Assembly: GCA_945929965.1 (NCBI GenBank)
Contig: CAMEOT010000006.1
Span: forward strand, 1-64,000
Reading direction: 5' to 3'
DNA: 64,000 bases
Source of the DNA: an uncultured Lachnospiraceae bacterium
Lineage (GTDB): Bacteria > Bacillota > Clostridia > Lachnospirales > Lachnospiraceae
The notes beneath the pieces are model-generated. The model saw only the letters and a list, made by a program, of their open reading frames with translations. It had not been told where the DNA came from and made no database searches. A program made the translations under genes and the position numbers. Positions within the stretch are counted from its first letter, which is position 1. Each line of letters starts with the position of its first letter. Shown piece by piece: positions 22,140-31,510 of this stretch.

Positions 22140-22712
22140 ATGTATATTATCGCAGGGCTGGGGAATCCCGGCAAAGAATATGAAAATACGAGACATAATA
22201 TCGGTTTTGATGTCATAGACAGATTAGCAGAGGAAGAAAATATTGCTGTCATGGAGAGCAAACACAAGGCGTTGATCGGCAAAGGCTACGTGGCAGGGCA
22301 GAAGGTGATCCTGGCGAAGCCCCAGACCTTCATGAACTTAAGCGGAGAGAGCATCCGAGAGATCGTAGACTATTATAAGGTGGACGATACGACAGAACTG
22401 ATCGTGATCTCTGACGACATCAGTCTGGATGTGGGACAGCTCCGCATCCGCAAAAAAGGCAGCGCCGGCGGGCATAATGGACTCAAGAATATCATCAAGA
22501 TGTTAGGGCATGATACTTTTACCCGCGTGCGTATGGGTGTGGGTGAAAAACCGAAGAATTATGACCTGGCAGATTATGTATTGGGACATTTCCCTTCGGA
22601 AGAACGCACCGTCATGGATGAAGCGACGAAGACTGCCGCAGAAGCGATCCGCATGATCATTACCGAGAGCGCGGACGCAGCCATGAACCATTTTAACAGT
22701 AAGAAAGCGTAA
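22140..22712 (+). CDS. pth: Peptidyl-tRNA hydrolase
   Basis: Releases tRNA from peptidyl-tRNA that drops off ribosomes. The 190-residue form has the signature GLGNPGKEYENTRHNIGF, including the catalytic histidine and substrate asparagine, and SDDISLDVGQLRIRKKGSAGGHNGLKN with the catalytic aspartate. The start at 22140 has AAGGAG 6 bases upstream; the ORF-track TTG start is rejected. It is followed 25 bases later by mfd, the usual Firmicute order. Confidence 0.95.
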   Translation: MYIIAGLGNPGKEYENTRHNIGFDVIDRLAEEENIAVMESKHKALIGKGYVAGQKVILAKPQTFMNLSGESIREIVDYYKVDDTTELIVISDDISLDVGQLRIRKKGSAGGHNGLKNIIKMLGHDTFTRVRMGVGEKPKNYDLADYVLGHFPSEERTVMDEATKTAAEAIRMIITESADAAMNHFNSKKA

Positions 22713-22737
22713 CGGTTATTAGCAAGAGGAAAAAGAA

Positions 22738-25700
22738 ATGCAGGCACTACTTGCGCCATTGAAAGAACTGGCGGAATATGACGAGATCCGTAAAATCGTC
22801 AGACAGGGAAAGGGAACCATCGCTCTATCCGGCTGCGTGGACTCACAGAAACTTCATATGATCTACGGAATCAGCGATGGCCTGAAATACAAGGTCATCG
22901 TTACTTATAATGACTTAAAAGCCAAGGAAATCTATGAGGAATACCACTTTTATGACAGGAATGTCATGCTGTATCCGGCGAAGGACCTGATCTTTTTCCA
23001 GGCGGATATCCACGGTAATCAGCTGGTGCAGGAGCGGATCAAGACTCTGCGCAGAGTCGTGGAGGGCAAGCCTGTCACCATCGTCACCACCTACGCGGCA
23101 CTGATGACACCCCAGGTATTGTGGCAGGAGCAGGATATTATCCGCACCGAACGGGGCGGAAGCCTGGATGAGAGCAAATTGGCATCCAGACTGGTTGCAA
23201 TGGGATATGAGAAGGCATATCAGGTGGAAAGCCCGGGACAGTTCTCCATCCGCGGCGGCATCGTGGACATTTTTGATCTGACGGAGGAGAATCCCTACCG
23301 TATCGAACTGTGGGGGGATGAAGTGGAATCCATCCGCAGCTTCGATATCTTAAGCCAGCGTTCCATTGAGAAGCTGGAGAGCATCACGGTCTACCCGGCG
23401 ACGGAGTTTGTATTGTCAGAGGAACAGATTCATAAGGGTATCGCGAAGCTGGAAAAAGAAGCAGTAAAACAGGAAAAAGTCTTCCGGGATGCCCACCAGC
23501 CGGAGGAAGCCCACAGAATCGTCACTCAGGTAAGCGAGCTGAAGGAACAGCTGCTGGAGTTCCAGAGCAAGATCAATCTGGAGGGTTACATCCGTTATTT
23601 TTATGAAGATACCGTAACCATGCCGGAATTGCTGGCAGATATGGCAGGACGATCTCTGGCTTTTTTCATTGATGAGCCGGCGCGAGTGAAAGAGCAGGCG
23701 GATGCCATCGAGCTGGAATTCAGAGAGAGCATGGAGCAGCGTGCGAGAAAAGGTTATGTGTTGCCGGGACAGATGAATATTCTATACAGTGGGGAGCAGG
23801 TAGCGGCAACATTAGAGAAAAATGCTGTGGTGACACTTGCTACTATGGAGACAAAGTACGGGTATTTCCGGACGGAAAAACATATGGATATTGCAGCCCG
23901 CAACATTGCCCCCTATAACAACAGCTTTGAATCCCTGGTCAAGGATCTGAAGAAATATAAAAAGAACGGCTACCGGGTGCTGTTACTGTCCGGCTCCCGT
24001 ACCAGAGCAAAGCGCCTGGCGGAGGATCTGCGTAATTCCGAGGATGCAGGACTGACGGCGGTATACACGGAAGACCCCATGCGGGAGGTACAGCCCGGAG
24101 AGATCCTGACCTACTACGGTCATGTGAATAAGGGATTCGAATACCCGTGGCTGAAATTCGTGGTGCTGTCCGAGAGTGATATTTTCGGGGCGGAGAAGCG
24201 CAAGAAAAAAAAGAAAAAACTCTACCAGGGGCAGAAGATCAATGATTTTAACGACCTGAAGATCGGTGACTATGTGGTGCATGAGACCCACGGACTGGGG
24301 ATATACAAAGGCATCGAGAAGGTAGAGGTAGACAAAGTTGTTAAGGATTACCTGAAGATCGAGTATCGGGATGGCGGCAATCTGTACATTCTCGCTACCG
24401 GACTGGATGTAATCCAGAAGTATGCCTCCGCCGATGCAGCGAAGAAGCCGAAGCTGAATAAATTAGGCGGCAAGGAATGGGAGCACACCAAGACCAAGGT
24501 GCGCAGCGCGGTCAGCGCCGTGGCAAAGGATCTGGTGGAGCTGTATGCGGTCCGCCAGCAGAGCGAGGGCTATGCCTTCGGAAAAGATACGGTATGGCAG
24601 CGGGAGTTCGAGGAGATGTTTCCTTTCGAGGAGACGGAGGATCAGCTGAATGCCATAGCGGATACCAAGGCGGACATGGAGAGCCACCGGATCATGGATC
24701 GTCTGATCTGCGGAGATGTGGGATATGGTAAGACAGAGATCGCCATCCGTGCCGCCTTCAAGGCAGTGCAGGAGGGCAAACAGGTGGTATACCTGGTGCC
24801 CACTACCATATTAGCGCAGCAGCACTACAACACTTTTGTGCAGAGAATGAAGAATTTCCCGGTCAATATTGCCTTGATGAGCCGTTTCCGCACGCCTTCG
24901 GAGATCAAAAAGACGGTAAAGGATCTGGAAAAGGGAATGGTCGATATTGTCATCGGCACTCACAGAGTATTGTCGGCGGATGTGAAATTCAAGGATCTTG
25001 GACTTTTGATCATTGATGAGGAGCAACGTTTCGGCGTCGCTCATAAGGAGAAGATCAAAAAATTAAAAGAGAACGTGGATGTGCTGACATTAACGGCAAC
25101 ACCCATTCCCCGTACGCTGCACATGAGCCTGATCGGCATCCGGGATATGAGCGTGTTAGAGGAGGCACCCAACGACAGACTGCCGATCCAGACCTTCGTC
25201 TGCGAATACAATGACGAGCTGGTCAGAGAGGCGATCGTTCGGGAGATGGCGCGGGGCGGACAGGTCTACTATGTCTACAATCGTGTGAACAATATCGCGG
25301 ATATTGCGGCACAGATCGCGAAGCTGGTGCCGGAGGCTAACGTGGCTTATGCCCACGGGCAGATGAAGGAGCATGAGCTGGAGCGGATCATGTTTGATTT
25401 CATCAACGGGGAGATTGATGTTCTGGTGTCCACCACCATCATCGAGACTGGACTGGATATCTCCAATGTAAACACCATGATCATTCAAGACTCGGATAAC
25501 CTGGGGCTGTCCCAGCTCTACCAGCTCAGGGGACGCGTGGGACGGTCCAACCGAAATGCGTATGCGTTTCTGATGTACAAGCGGGATAAAATGTTAAAAG
25601 AAGTAGCGGAGAAACGGCTGGCGGCGATCAAGGAATTCACGGATCTGGGCAGTGGTTTCAAGATCGCAATGCGTGACCTGGAGATCCGCGGTGCCGGTAA

Positions 25701-26304
25701 TCTGCTGGGGATGAGCCAGCATGGACATATGGAAGCCGTGGGATATGATCTGTACTGCAAGATGTTGAATGAAGCGGTGCAGAACCTGAAAGGAGTCCAC
25801 ACGACGGTGGATTTCACCACGGTGATCGACTTGGATGTGGATGCTTATATTCCTGCGGAATACATTGTGAATGAGACGCAGAAGCTGGACATCTACAAGC
25901 GTATTGCCGGCATCGAGACCATAAAAGAGCGGGATGAGATGAAGGATGAGTTGTTAGACCGTTTTGGCAATATTCCCAAGGCAGTGGATAATCTGCTTCG
26001 GATCGCCCTGATCCGTATGGCAGCCCATGGTCTGGATATGACGGAGATCAAGGGCAAGAACGGCCGGATCACATTCAATTTCCGACCGGATGCAGGGATA
26101 GATCCACTGAAGATTCCCGCATTCTTGAAAAAACATGGAGAGAATCTTAGCTTTACCGCCTATGGCAATCCGTTTTTTACTTATAAATATAAGAAAACGG
26201 AGCTGGTGGAGACCGATGCGGAACTTCTGATGGGCAAAACAGAGGAACTGCTGGAAGAGATGAAATCCCTGGCGCTGGAACCGGAATCGGTGCAGAAAAA
26301 TTAA
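22738..26304 (+). CDS. mfd: Transcription-repair coupling factor
   Basis: A 1188-residue ATP-dependent translocase that removes stalled RNA polymerase and recruits UvrA. Domains in order: a UvrB-like N-terminus; a lysine-rich linker near residue 490; the RNA-polymerase-interacting CarD-like domain (IGDYVVHETHGLGIYKGIEK); helicase motifs GDVGYGKTEIA (Walker A), DEEQRFGV (motif II), TLTATPIPRTL (motif III) and LRGRVGRS (motif VI); and the C-terminal TRCF regulatory domain. The length is normal. Confidence 0.96.
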   Translation: MQALLAPLKELAEYDEIRKIVRQGKGTIALSGCVDSQKLHMIYGISDGLKYKVIVTYNDLKAKEIYEEYHFYDRNVMLYPAKDLIFFQADIHGNQLVQERIKTLRRVVEGKPVTIVTTYAALMTPQVLWQEQDIIRTERGGSLDESKLASRLVAMGYEKAYQVESPGQFSIRGGIVDIFDLTEENPYRIELWGDEVESIRSFDILSQRSIEKLESITVYPATEFVLSEEQIHKGIAKLEKEAVKQEKVFRDAHQPEEAHRIVTQVSELKEQLLEFQSKINLEGYIRYFYEDTVTMPELLADMAGRSLAFFIDEPARVKEQADAIELEFRESMEQRARKGYVLPGQMNILYSGEQVAATLEKNAVVTLATMETKYGYFRTEKHMDIAARNIAPYNNSFESLVKDLKKYKKNGYRVLLLSGSRTRAKRLAEDLRNSEDAGLTAVYTEDPMREVQPGEILTYYGHVNKGFEYPWLKFVVLSESDIFGAEKRKKKKKKLYQGQKINDFNDLKIGDYVVHETHGLGIYKGIEKVEVDKVVKDYLKIEYRDGGNLYILATGLDVIQKYASADAAKKPKLNKLGGKEWEHTKTKVRSAVSAVAKDLVELYAVRQQSEGYAFGKDTVWQREFEEMFPFEETEDQLNAIADTKADMESHRIMDRLICGDVGYGKTEIAIRAAFKAVQEGKQVVYLVPTTILAQQHYNTFVQRMKNFPVNIALMSRFRTPSEIKKTVKDLEKGMVDIVIGTHRVLSADVKFKDLGLLIIDEEQRFGVAHKEKIKKLKENVDVLTLTATPIPRTLHMSLIGIRDMSVLEEAPNDRLPIQTFVCEYNDELVREAIVREMARGGQVYYVYNRVNNIADIAAQIAKLVPEANVAYAHGQMKEHELERIMFDFINGEIDVLVSTTIIETGLDISNVNTMIIQDSDNLGLSQLYQLRGRVGRSNRNAYAFLMYKRDKMLKEVAEKRLAAIKEFTDLGSGFKIAMRDLEIRGAGNLLGMSQHGHMEAVGYDLYCKMLNEAVQNLKGVHTTVDFTTVIDLDVDAYIPAEYIVNETQKLDIYKRIAGIETIKERDEMKDELLDRFGNIPKAVDNLLRIALIRMAAHGLDMTEIKGKNGRITFNFRPDAGIDPLKIPAFLKKHGENLSFTAYGNPFFTYKYKKTELVETDAELLMGKTEELLEEMKSLALEPESVQKN

Positions 26305-26382
26305 GAGATTTTTATAGGACTGAAAAAATGATACCTTCTTATCAGAACAGTGAACAAAGGGATTCTGACAAGGAGGTATTTT

Positions 26383-26493
26383 ATGAAAGGTTATGTAACA
26401 GCCAGCGGATATATGGGATATGTGGAGAACGAATATATCTTATTTGCCAGTGAAGATGATTATTTTGAATACGTGGATTCGTTAAATTTTTAA
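26383..26493 (+). CDS. 36-residue small protein
   Basis: A short ORF below the track's length cut-off, starting MKGYVTASGYMGYV and rich in Tyr, Glu and Asp. A strong AAGGAGG ribosome site lies 7 bases upstream of the ATG and a TAA ends it. It is soluble and acidic, with no transmembrane segment. It sits between mfd and the sugar kinase. The ideal ribosome site and third-position pattern support translation; the function is unknown. Confidence 0.6.
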   Translation: MKGYVTASGYMGYVENEYILFASEDDYFEYVDSLNF

Positions 26494-26529
26494 TTAATGT
26501 CCAGCGTCTTTACCGCCACAGCCTATCTG

Positions 26530-26538
26530 TGATATAGT
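26530..26538 (+). promoter_or_regulatory. Extended -10 promoter element before the sugar kinase
   Basis: TGATATAGT forms an extended -10 element about 105 bases upstream of the kinase start. No clear -35 box was found at the expected distance. Confidence 0.4.
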
Positions 26539-26643
26539 ACAAATGTAAAGGAAAAATGTAAGGGGTTTCAGCACGCTCTGCGAGGAGCAATGGTGATACT
26601 CTGATAAAGCATTAGGCAAAATAAACAGATGGGAGTTTATATT

Positions 26644-27678
26644 ATGGAACTGACTGAGAAGAAGGAATTTGATCTGCTCTCCCTGGGAGAGATTATGCTG
26701 AGATTATCACCGCCCGATAACGAGCGTATCACCAGAGGCGACAGCTTCAGCAAGCAGGCGGGAGGTGCAGAACTGAATGCCATCACCGGTGCGGCAATGC
26801 TGGGATTACGTTGTGGTATCATTTCCAAGCTTCCGGCCAATGACCTGGGTGTATATATTAAGAACCGTGTACGTCTCTGCGGTGTCAGTGATGACTATCT
26901 GGTATACGATGATGACAAGGATGCGAGACTGGGCGTGTACTATTATGAGAATGGTGCTTATCCGAGAAAGCCCCGTATCGTATATGACCGTAAGAATACT
27001 TCAATCAACAAGCTGACCGTAGATGACTATGACGATAAGCTCTACAGTGATACCCGCTGCTTCCATACCAGCGGCATTACACTGGCGCTGAGCCCTGAGC
27101 TGAGAGCTACCGCCATTGAGATGATCAAGCGTTTCAAGGCACAGGGAGCTATCATTTCCTTTGACGTGAACTTCCGCGGGAACCTGTGGACCGGTGCCGA
27201 AGCGAAGGAATGCATTGAATCCATTCTGCCTTATGTGGACATCTTCTTCTGTTCCGAAGACACCGCACGCCTGACTTTTCTGAAGGAAGGGGATGCCAAG
27301 AGCATTATGAAGAGCTTCACGGAAGAGTATCCGATCTCTATCGTGGCATCCACACAGCGTATCGTACATAGCCCGAAGCGTCATACTTTCGGTTCTATCA
27401 TCTACAGCGCCAAGGACGACACCTATTATGAAGAAGCACCTTACACCGATATCGAAGTCGTAGACCGTATCGGAAGTGGTGATGCTTATATCTCCGGTGT
27501 CCTGTACGGATTGCTGGCACATCCCGGCGAGTATCAGAAGGCACTGGAATATGGCAATGCCATCAGTGCACTTAAGAACACCATCCCCGGTGACCTGCTG
27601 TGCACCGATCTGAAAGAGATCCAGGGAATTATCAAGGAGCACAAGTCCACCGGACGTATTGCGGAGATGGACCGCTAA
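26644..27678 (+). CDS. PfkB-family sugar kinase, possibly 2-keto-3-deoxygluconate kinase
   Basis: An ATP-dependent sugar kinase of the ribokinase/PfkB fold, 344 residues from ATG 26644 (GGGAG site upstream). The N-terminal LLSLGEIMLRLSP and GGAELNAITGAAMLG regions, the middle ISFDVNFRGNLW and the C-terminal anion-hole signature DRIGSGDAYISGVL are visible. The FDVNFRGNLW segment resembles 2-keto-3-deoxygluconate kinases, but no uronate-pathway genes flank it, so the substrate is left open. A terminator follows directly. Confidence 0.8.
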   Translation: MELTEKKEFDLLSLGEIMLRLSPPDNERITRGDSFSKQAGGAELNAITGAAMLGLRCGIISKLPANDLGVYIKNRVRLCGVSDDYLVYDDDKDARLGVYYYENGAYPRKPRIVYDRKNTSINKLTVDDYDDKLYSDTRCFHTSGITLALSPELRATAIEMIKRFKAQGAIISFDVNFRGNLWTGAEAKECIESILPYVDIFFCSEDTARLTFLKEGDAKSIMKSFTEEYPISIVASTQRIVHSPKRHTFGSIIYSAKDDTYYEEAPYTDIEVVDRIGSGDAYISGVLYGLLAHPGEYQKALEYGNAISALKNTIPGDLLCTDLKEIQGIIKEHKSTGRIAEMDR

Positions 27679-27693
27679 AATATTAAAATACAG

Positions 27694-27732
27694 AGTCCTG
27701 CAGTGCATGAGAATGCGCTACAGGACTTTTTT
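27694..27732 (+). terminator. Rho-independent terminator after the sugar kinase
   Basis: AGTCCTG and CAGGACT form the base of a stem that extends with partial pairing (CAGTGCAT/GCGCTA). It is followed by TTTTTT. Confidence 0.85.
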
Positions 27733-27799
27733 CGTTTATTTTTAACAAAACTAAGCCTAAAATATATTAAAAAAGTAGATATACAAGACTAAATTAGTT

Positions 27800-27808
27800 T
27801 GCTATACT
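27800..27808 (+). promoter_or_regulatory. Extended -10 promoter of the 27.9 kb pair
   Basis: TGCTATACT is an extended -10 element about 70 bases before the start at 27878, in an AT-rich gap after the terminator. Confidence 0.5.
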
Positions 27809-27877
27809 TAAAAACAAAGAATTAAAATGATAGGATAGCAGGTTATTGCCGGGGATCGGAAAGGAGACATAGAAAGC

Positions 27878-28555
27878 ATGGAAAAAGAAGACCGCATGCG
27901 ACAGAAGGAACAATGGAAGCAACTGTCTCCTTCCGAAAAATGGCAGTATTTTATAGACTATTACCTGTGGATCACCATAGGTGCGGTGGCGGGAATCGCT
28001 ATCGTTATCTTCCTGATCGTGCATTTTGCCACCAAGACCAGCTTTGTCATGGGAGTCATGGCAGTGAATACGGACGGAGAGCACATCGAAGCCACCGGAC
28101 CGGATTATTTTACGGATTTCCTGCGGGAACACGGTGTGACCTCCAAGCGTGACGTAGTGAATCTGAATTATACGATCTGGATCGATCCGAACTCGGATTC
28201 CGATGTGGATTCCACGAACCTCAGCACAATCCAGGTATTGTTCATGACCCGGTCGGTGGATGTATTTTTCTCCGACGAAGAGTTCTTAAAGCTCATGGGC
28301 GGTACGGATTATCTGGTAGACCTACGGGATTATCTGCCAGAGGATGTGTTGGACAGATATGAAGATCAGCAGATCAAAGTGTTAAATACCATGACGGGAG
28401 AGACAATTGTGGCGGGGATTCGGCTGGAGGATAATGCCTGGGTGCAAAAGACCGGCTGGTATAAGCACACAGCAGCAGTAGGTCTGGCGGATGGCATGAA
28501 GAATCCGGAACTGGCAGTGGCACTTTTGGAGGAAGTATTGAATGCGGAACAATGA
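27878..28555 (+). CDS. Membrane-anchored protein of unknown function
   Basis: A 225-residue protein with a charged N-terminal cytoplasmic stretch (about 30 residues), one transmembrane helix (YLWITIGAVAGIAIVIFLIVHFA) and an extracytoplasmic domain of about 170 residues. The outer domain has acidic, Tyr-rich segments (DYLVDLRDYLPEDVLDRYEDQ) reminiscent of solute-binding-protein lobes, but I do not recognise the family. It overlaps the Nudix gene by 14 bases, implying coupled expression. Confidence 0.65.
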   Translation: MEKEDRMRQKEQWKQLSPSEKWQYFIDYYLWITIGAVAGIAIVIFLIVHFATKTSFVMGVMAVNTDGEHIEATGPDYFTDFLREHGVTSKRDVVNLNYTIWIDPNSDSDVDSTNLSTIQVLFMTRSVDVFFSDEEFLKLMGGTDYLVDLRDYLPEDVLDRYEDQQIKVLNTMTGETIVAGIRLEDNAWVQKTGWYKHTAAVGLADGMKNPELAVALLEEVLNAEQ

Positions 28556-29165
28556 TGAAAAACATTACCGGGGCATAGAAAAGCTGACGGACAATCCGTT
28601 CCTGAACCTGTATCATATCGATGCACTGGGACGGGACGGCACACCGTTTCACTACTATTTTGCTTCCCGCAATGATGAGGATAATATCAAACATAAGACT
28701 CATAGCTTACGCCCTGAAGGTATGGCGGTCTATGCGGTAACGGAGGATGGACAACATCTGGTACTGGTGCGGCAGTACCGTTACCCCATGGACGATTATC
28801 TCTATGAACTGCCTGCAGGATTGATCGAGCCGGGAGAGACGGCTTCGGAGGCTGCCTGCCGGGAGATGATCGAGGAGACCGGTTGGGAACTGAAGGTATA
28901 TGAAGGCGGAGAGCCGGCATTCCGCAGAGGCTTTTTCCTGGCGCAGGGGCTGACGGACGAGAGCGGTAGTATGATCTTCGGCACGGTGACGGAGCAGGTG
29001 GGACAGCAGATGGAGAACACTGAGGATATTCAGGTGATCCTGGCGGACAGACAGGAGGTACTCCGGATCCTGAGACAAGAGCGGGTATCCATGCGCTGCG
29101 GACTGATGCTGATGCAGTTTTTGAAGGCAGAAACGGAAGAACCGTTTGCTTTTTTATATCTGTGA
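28542..29165 (+). CDS. Nudix hydrolase, ADP-ribose pyrophosphatase-like
   Basis: A 207-residue Nudix enzyme. The Nudix box GLIEPGETASEAACREMIEETGW matches Gx5Ex7REUxEExGU fully, giving the Mg2+-binding site. Upstream VRQYRYPMDDYLYELPAG is typical of the ADP-ribose pyrophosphatase subfamily, which splits ADP-ribose to AMP and ribose-5-phosphate. The start lies within the preceding gene. Other nucleoside-diphosphate sugars are possible substrates. Confidence 0.85.
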   Translation: MRNNDEKHYRGIEKLTDNPFLNLYHIDALGRDGTPFHYYFASRNDEDNIKHKTHSLRPEGMAVYAVTEDGQHLVLVRQYRYPMDDYLYELPAGLIEPGETASEAACREMIEETGWELKVYEGGEPAFRRGFFLAQGLTDESGSMIFGTVTEQVGQQMENTEDIQVILADRQEVLRILRQERVSMRCGLMLMQFLKAETEEPFAFLYL

Positions 29166-29298
29166 CAGATATATCAACAGAAAGCATAAAAGACAGGGGC
29201 GCACTTGCCGCTCGGAGAAGTTTGGAAATGACGATTTTGGGAAAGCGGATGCTGATTTTTAGAAAGATTTTTTATTCCGGAAAGAAAGAGGTAAAAGT

Positions 29299-31506
29299 AT
29301 GGCAATCAGATACATAGAACAGGACAGAACCTTCTGGCTGGATACAGAACACACCAGCTACATCATGTCTGTTGTGGATGAGGAGAATTTTGTGGGGCAT
29401 GTATACTACGGGCAGAAATTGCAGTATACCGAAGGCACACCGGCACCGGTATATCTGATGCGCACCGGAGAAGCACCTTTTGTTCCTTCCAAAAATAACA
29501 GAGAACGGGTCTCTTTTTTGGACTCTTTCCCTATGGAGTATCCGGGGAACGGGTTAGGAGACTACAGAGAGAGTGCTGTCTCCATCCGAACCGTGGGAGG
29601 ACATGTGGGAGTGCAGCTAAATTACGTCTCCCATGAGATCGTAAAGGAGAAGCCCGCGCTTCCCGGGCTGCCTTCTACTTTTCCGGGAGAGGAGGATTGC
29701 GACACCCTGATCCTGCACCTGGAGGACCAGACGACCGGTTTGACGGCAGAACTGATCTATACTACATTTGAAAAAGTAGATGTGATTACCCGCAGTGTAA
29801 TCCTGAAAAATACAGCAGAACAGCCGATTTATCTGACAAAAGTTATGTCTGCCTGCCTGGATCTGGATTGCACGGATGAAAAGTATGACATCCTTACCTT
29901 GCACGGTTCCTGGGGGAGAGAACGTCAGATGGAGAGGAGAAGCCTGATGCATGGTAAGCAGAGCGTTGGGTCTGTAAGAGGAGAATCCTCCCACCAGGAG
30001 CATCCGTTTATCGCATTGCTGTCAGAAAATGCGACGCAGGATACCGGTGAAGTCTACGGCATGCATTTTGTATATTCCGGTAATTTTCTGGCACAGGCAG
30101 AGCTGTCACAGTTCGACTCCATCCGTATGACTATGGGGATCCATCCGGAGAATTTTGTATGGAAACTGGAGCAGGGAGAAAGCTTTGCTGCGCCCGAAGT
30201 AGTAATGACTTATTCTTCAGAGGGGCTTAGCGGTATGACACATCATTATCATGATATGTACCGCGAGCATCTGATCCGTGGAGAATACCGGGATAAAAAG
30301 CGTCCGATCCTGATCAATAACTGGGAAGCTACGTACTTTGATTTTAACACCGATAAATTATTAAAGATTGCAAAGCAGGCATCAAAGCTTGGGATTGAAA
30401 TGTTGGTCATGGACGATGGTTGGTTCGGACACCGTAATGATGACAGCACGAGCCTGGGTGACTGGAAGGTCAATGAGCAGAAGCTGCCGGGAGGTCTGAA
30501 ACTTTTGGTGGATCAGGTAAATGCCATGGGACTTAAGTTCGGTATCTGGTTCGAGCCGGAGATGATCTCCCCGGATTCGGATCTGTACAGAGAACATCCC
30601 GACTGGGCGATTGCTATCCCCGGACGTGCAGGAAGCCTGTGCCGTAATCAGTATGTACTGGATCTGTCCCGGAAGGAAGTCCGAGATCATGCTTATGAGA
30701 GCGTGGCAACAGTGTTACACAGTGCCAATATCGAATATGTGAAATGGGATATGAACCGACAGCTTTCGGATCTGGGAAGTGCAAATCTGCCGGCAGATCG
30801 TCAGGGAGAGTTGTATCATAGATATGTACTTGGTTTATATGAGATGCAGGAGAGACTGCTTGCGGAATTCCCGCATCTGCTTTTGGAGAATTGTTCCGGC
30901 GGCGGTGCCAGATTTGATCCCGGTATGTTATACTATAGTCCGCAGATCTGGTGCTCCGATGATACGGATGCCATCGAGAGACTGAAAATACAGGAAGGAA
31001 CGATGCTTCTGTATCCGCTGTCTACCATGGGCGCCCATGTATCGGATTGTCCCAACCACACAGTGGGAAGAGTCACACCTTTCGAGACCAGAGGGCATGT
31101 GGCGCTGGCAGGTACCTTCGGCTACGAGCTGGATATCACAAAGATCCCGGAGGAGGACAGACAGCAGATCCCCGCACAGACCGCCATGTATCACAAATAC
31201 AACGATCTGATCCGCAGAGGGGATTACTACCGGATCGCATCATATTTGGAAAACGGCAGCTATGACTGCTATATGGTAGTTTCCAAAGACAAAAAGGAAG
31301 TGCTGGTAACCTATGTACATGTATTATCGAGACCGAATTTCCACAGCAGAAGAGTGCGTCTGAAGGGACTGGCACCGGAGAAACAGTACCGCACCCAGGA
31401 GACCGGAGAAGTATTTGGCGGTGATGTGCTGATGCAGGCAGGACTTTTGGTGGCACCTCTGTGGGGAGACTACCGCAGTAAGCTGATTCATTTGGTGGAG
31501 GTATAG
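29299..31506 (+). CDS. Alpha-galactosidase, GH36
   Basis: A 735-residue intracellular GH36 enzyme that removes alpha-1,6-galactose from oligosaccharides. It has a large N-terminal beta-domain, a (beta/alpha)8 barrel (about residues 330-640) and a C-terminal beta-domain. The nucleophile is in YVKWDMNRQL and the acid/base aspartate in IWCSDDTDAIERL; substrate-binding FGIWFEPEMISPDSDL is present. No signal peptide is seen. Its position at the head of the mannoside locus suggests galactomanno-oligosaccharides as substrate, though raffinose-type sugars are also possible. An AAAGAGG site precedes it and lacI begins 5 bases after the stop. Confidence 0.93.
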   Translation: MAIRYIEQDRTFWLDTEHTSYIMSVVDEENFVGHVYYGQKLQYTEGTPAPVYLMRTGEAPFVPSKNNRERVSFLDSFPMEYPGNGLGDYRESAVSIRTVGGHVGVQLNYVSHEIVKEKPALPGLPSTFPGEEDCDTLILHLEDQTTGLTAELIYTTFEKVDVITRSVILKNTAEQPIYLTKVMSACLDLDCTDEKYDILTLHGSWGRERQMERRSLMHGKQSVGSVRGESSHQEHPFIALLSENATQDTGEVYGMHFVYSGNFLAQAELSQFDSIRMTMGIHPENFVWKLEQGESFAAPEVVMTYSSEGLSGMTHHYHDMYREHLIRGEYRDKKRPILINNWEATYFDFNTDKLLKIAKQASKLGIEMLVMDDGWFGHRNDDSTSLGDWKVNEQKLPGGLKLLVDQVNAMGLKFGIWFEPEMISPDSDLYREHPDWAIAIPGRAGSLCRNQYVLDLSRKEVRDHAYESVATVLHSANIEYVKWDMNRQLSDLGSANLPADRQGELYHRYVLGLYEMQERLLAEFPHLLLENCSGGGARFDPGMLYYSPQIWCSDDTDAIERLKIQEGTMLLYPLSTMGAHVSDCPNHTVGRVTPFETRGHVALAGTFGYELDITKIPEEDRQQIPAQTAMYHKYNDLIRRGDYYRIASYLENGSYDCYMVVSKDKKEVLVTYVHVLSRPNFHSRRVRLKGLAPEKQYRTQETGEVFGGDVLMQAGLLVAPLWGDYRSKLIHLVEV

Positions 31507-31510
31507 AGAC

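Noticed and set aside
26494-26643. Possible small RNA or riboswitch ahead of the sugar kinase
   Set aside because: The leader has an extended -10 element but no stable nested pairing or known aptamer motif that I could identify.
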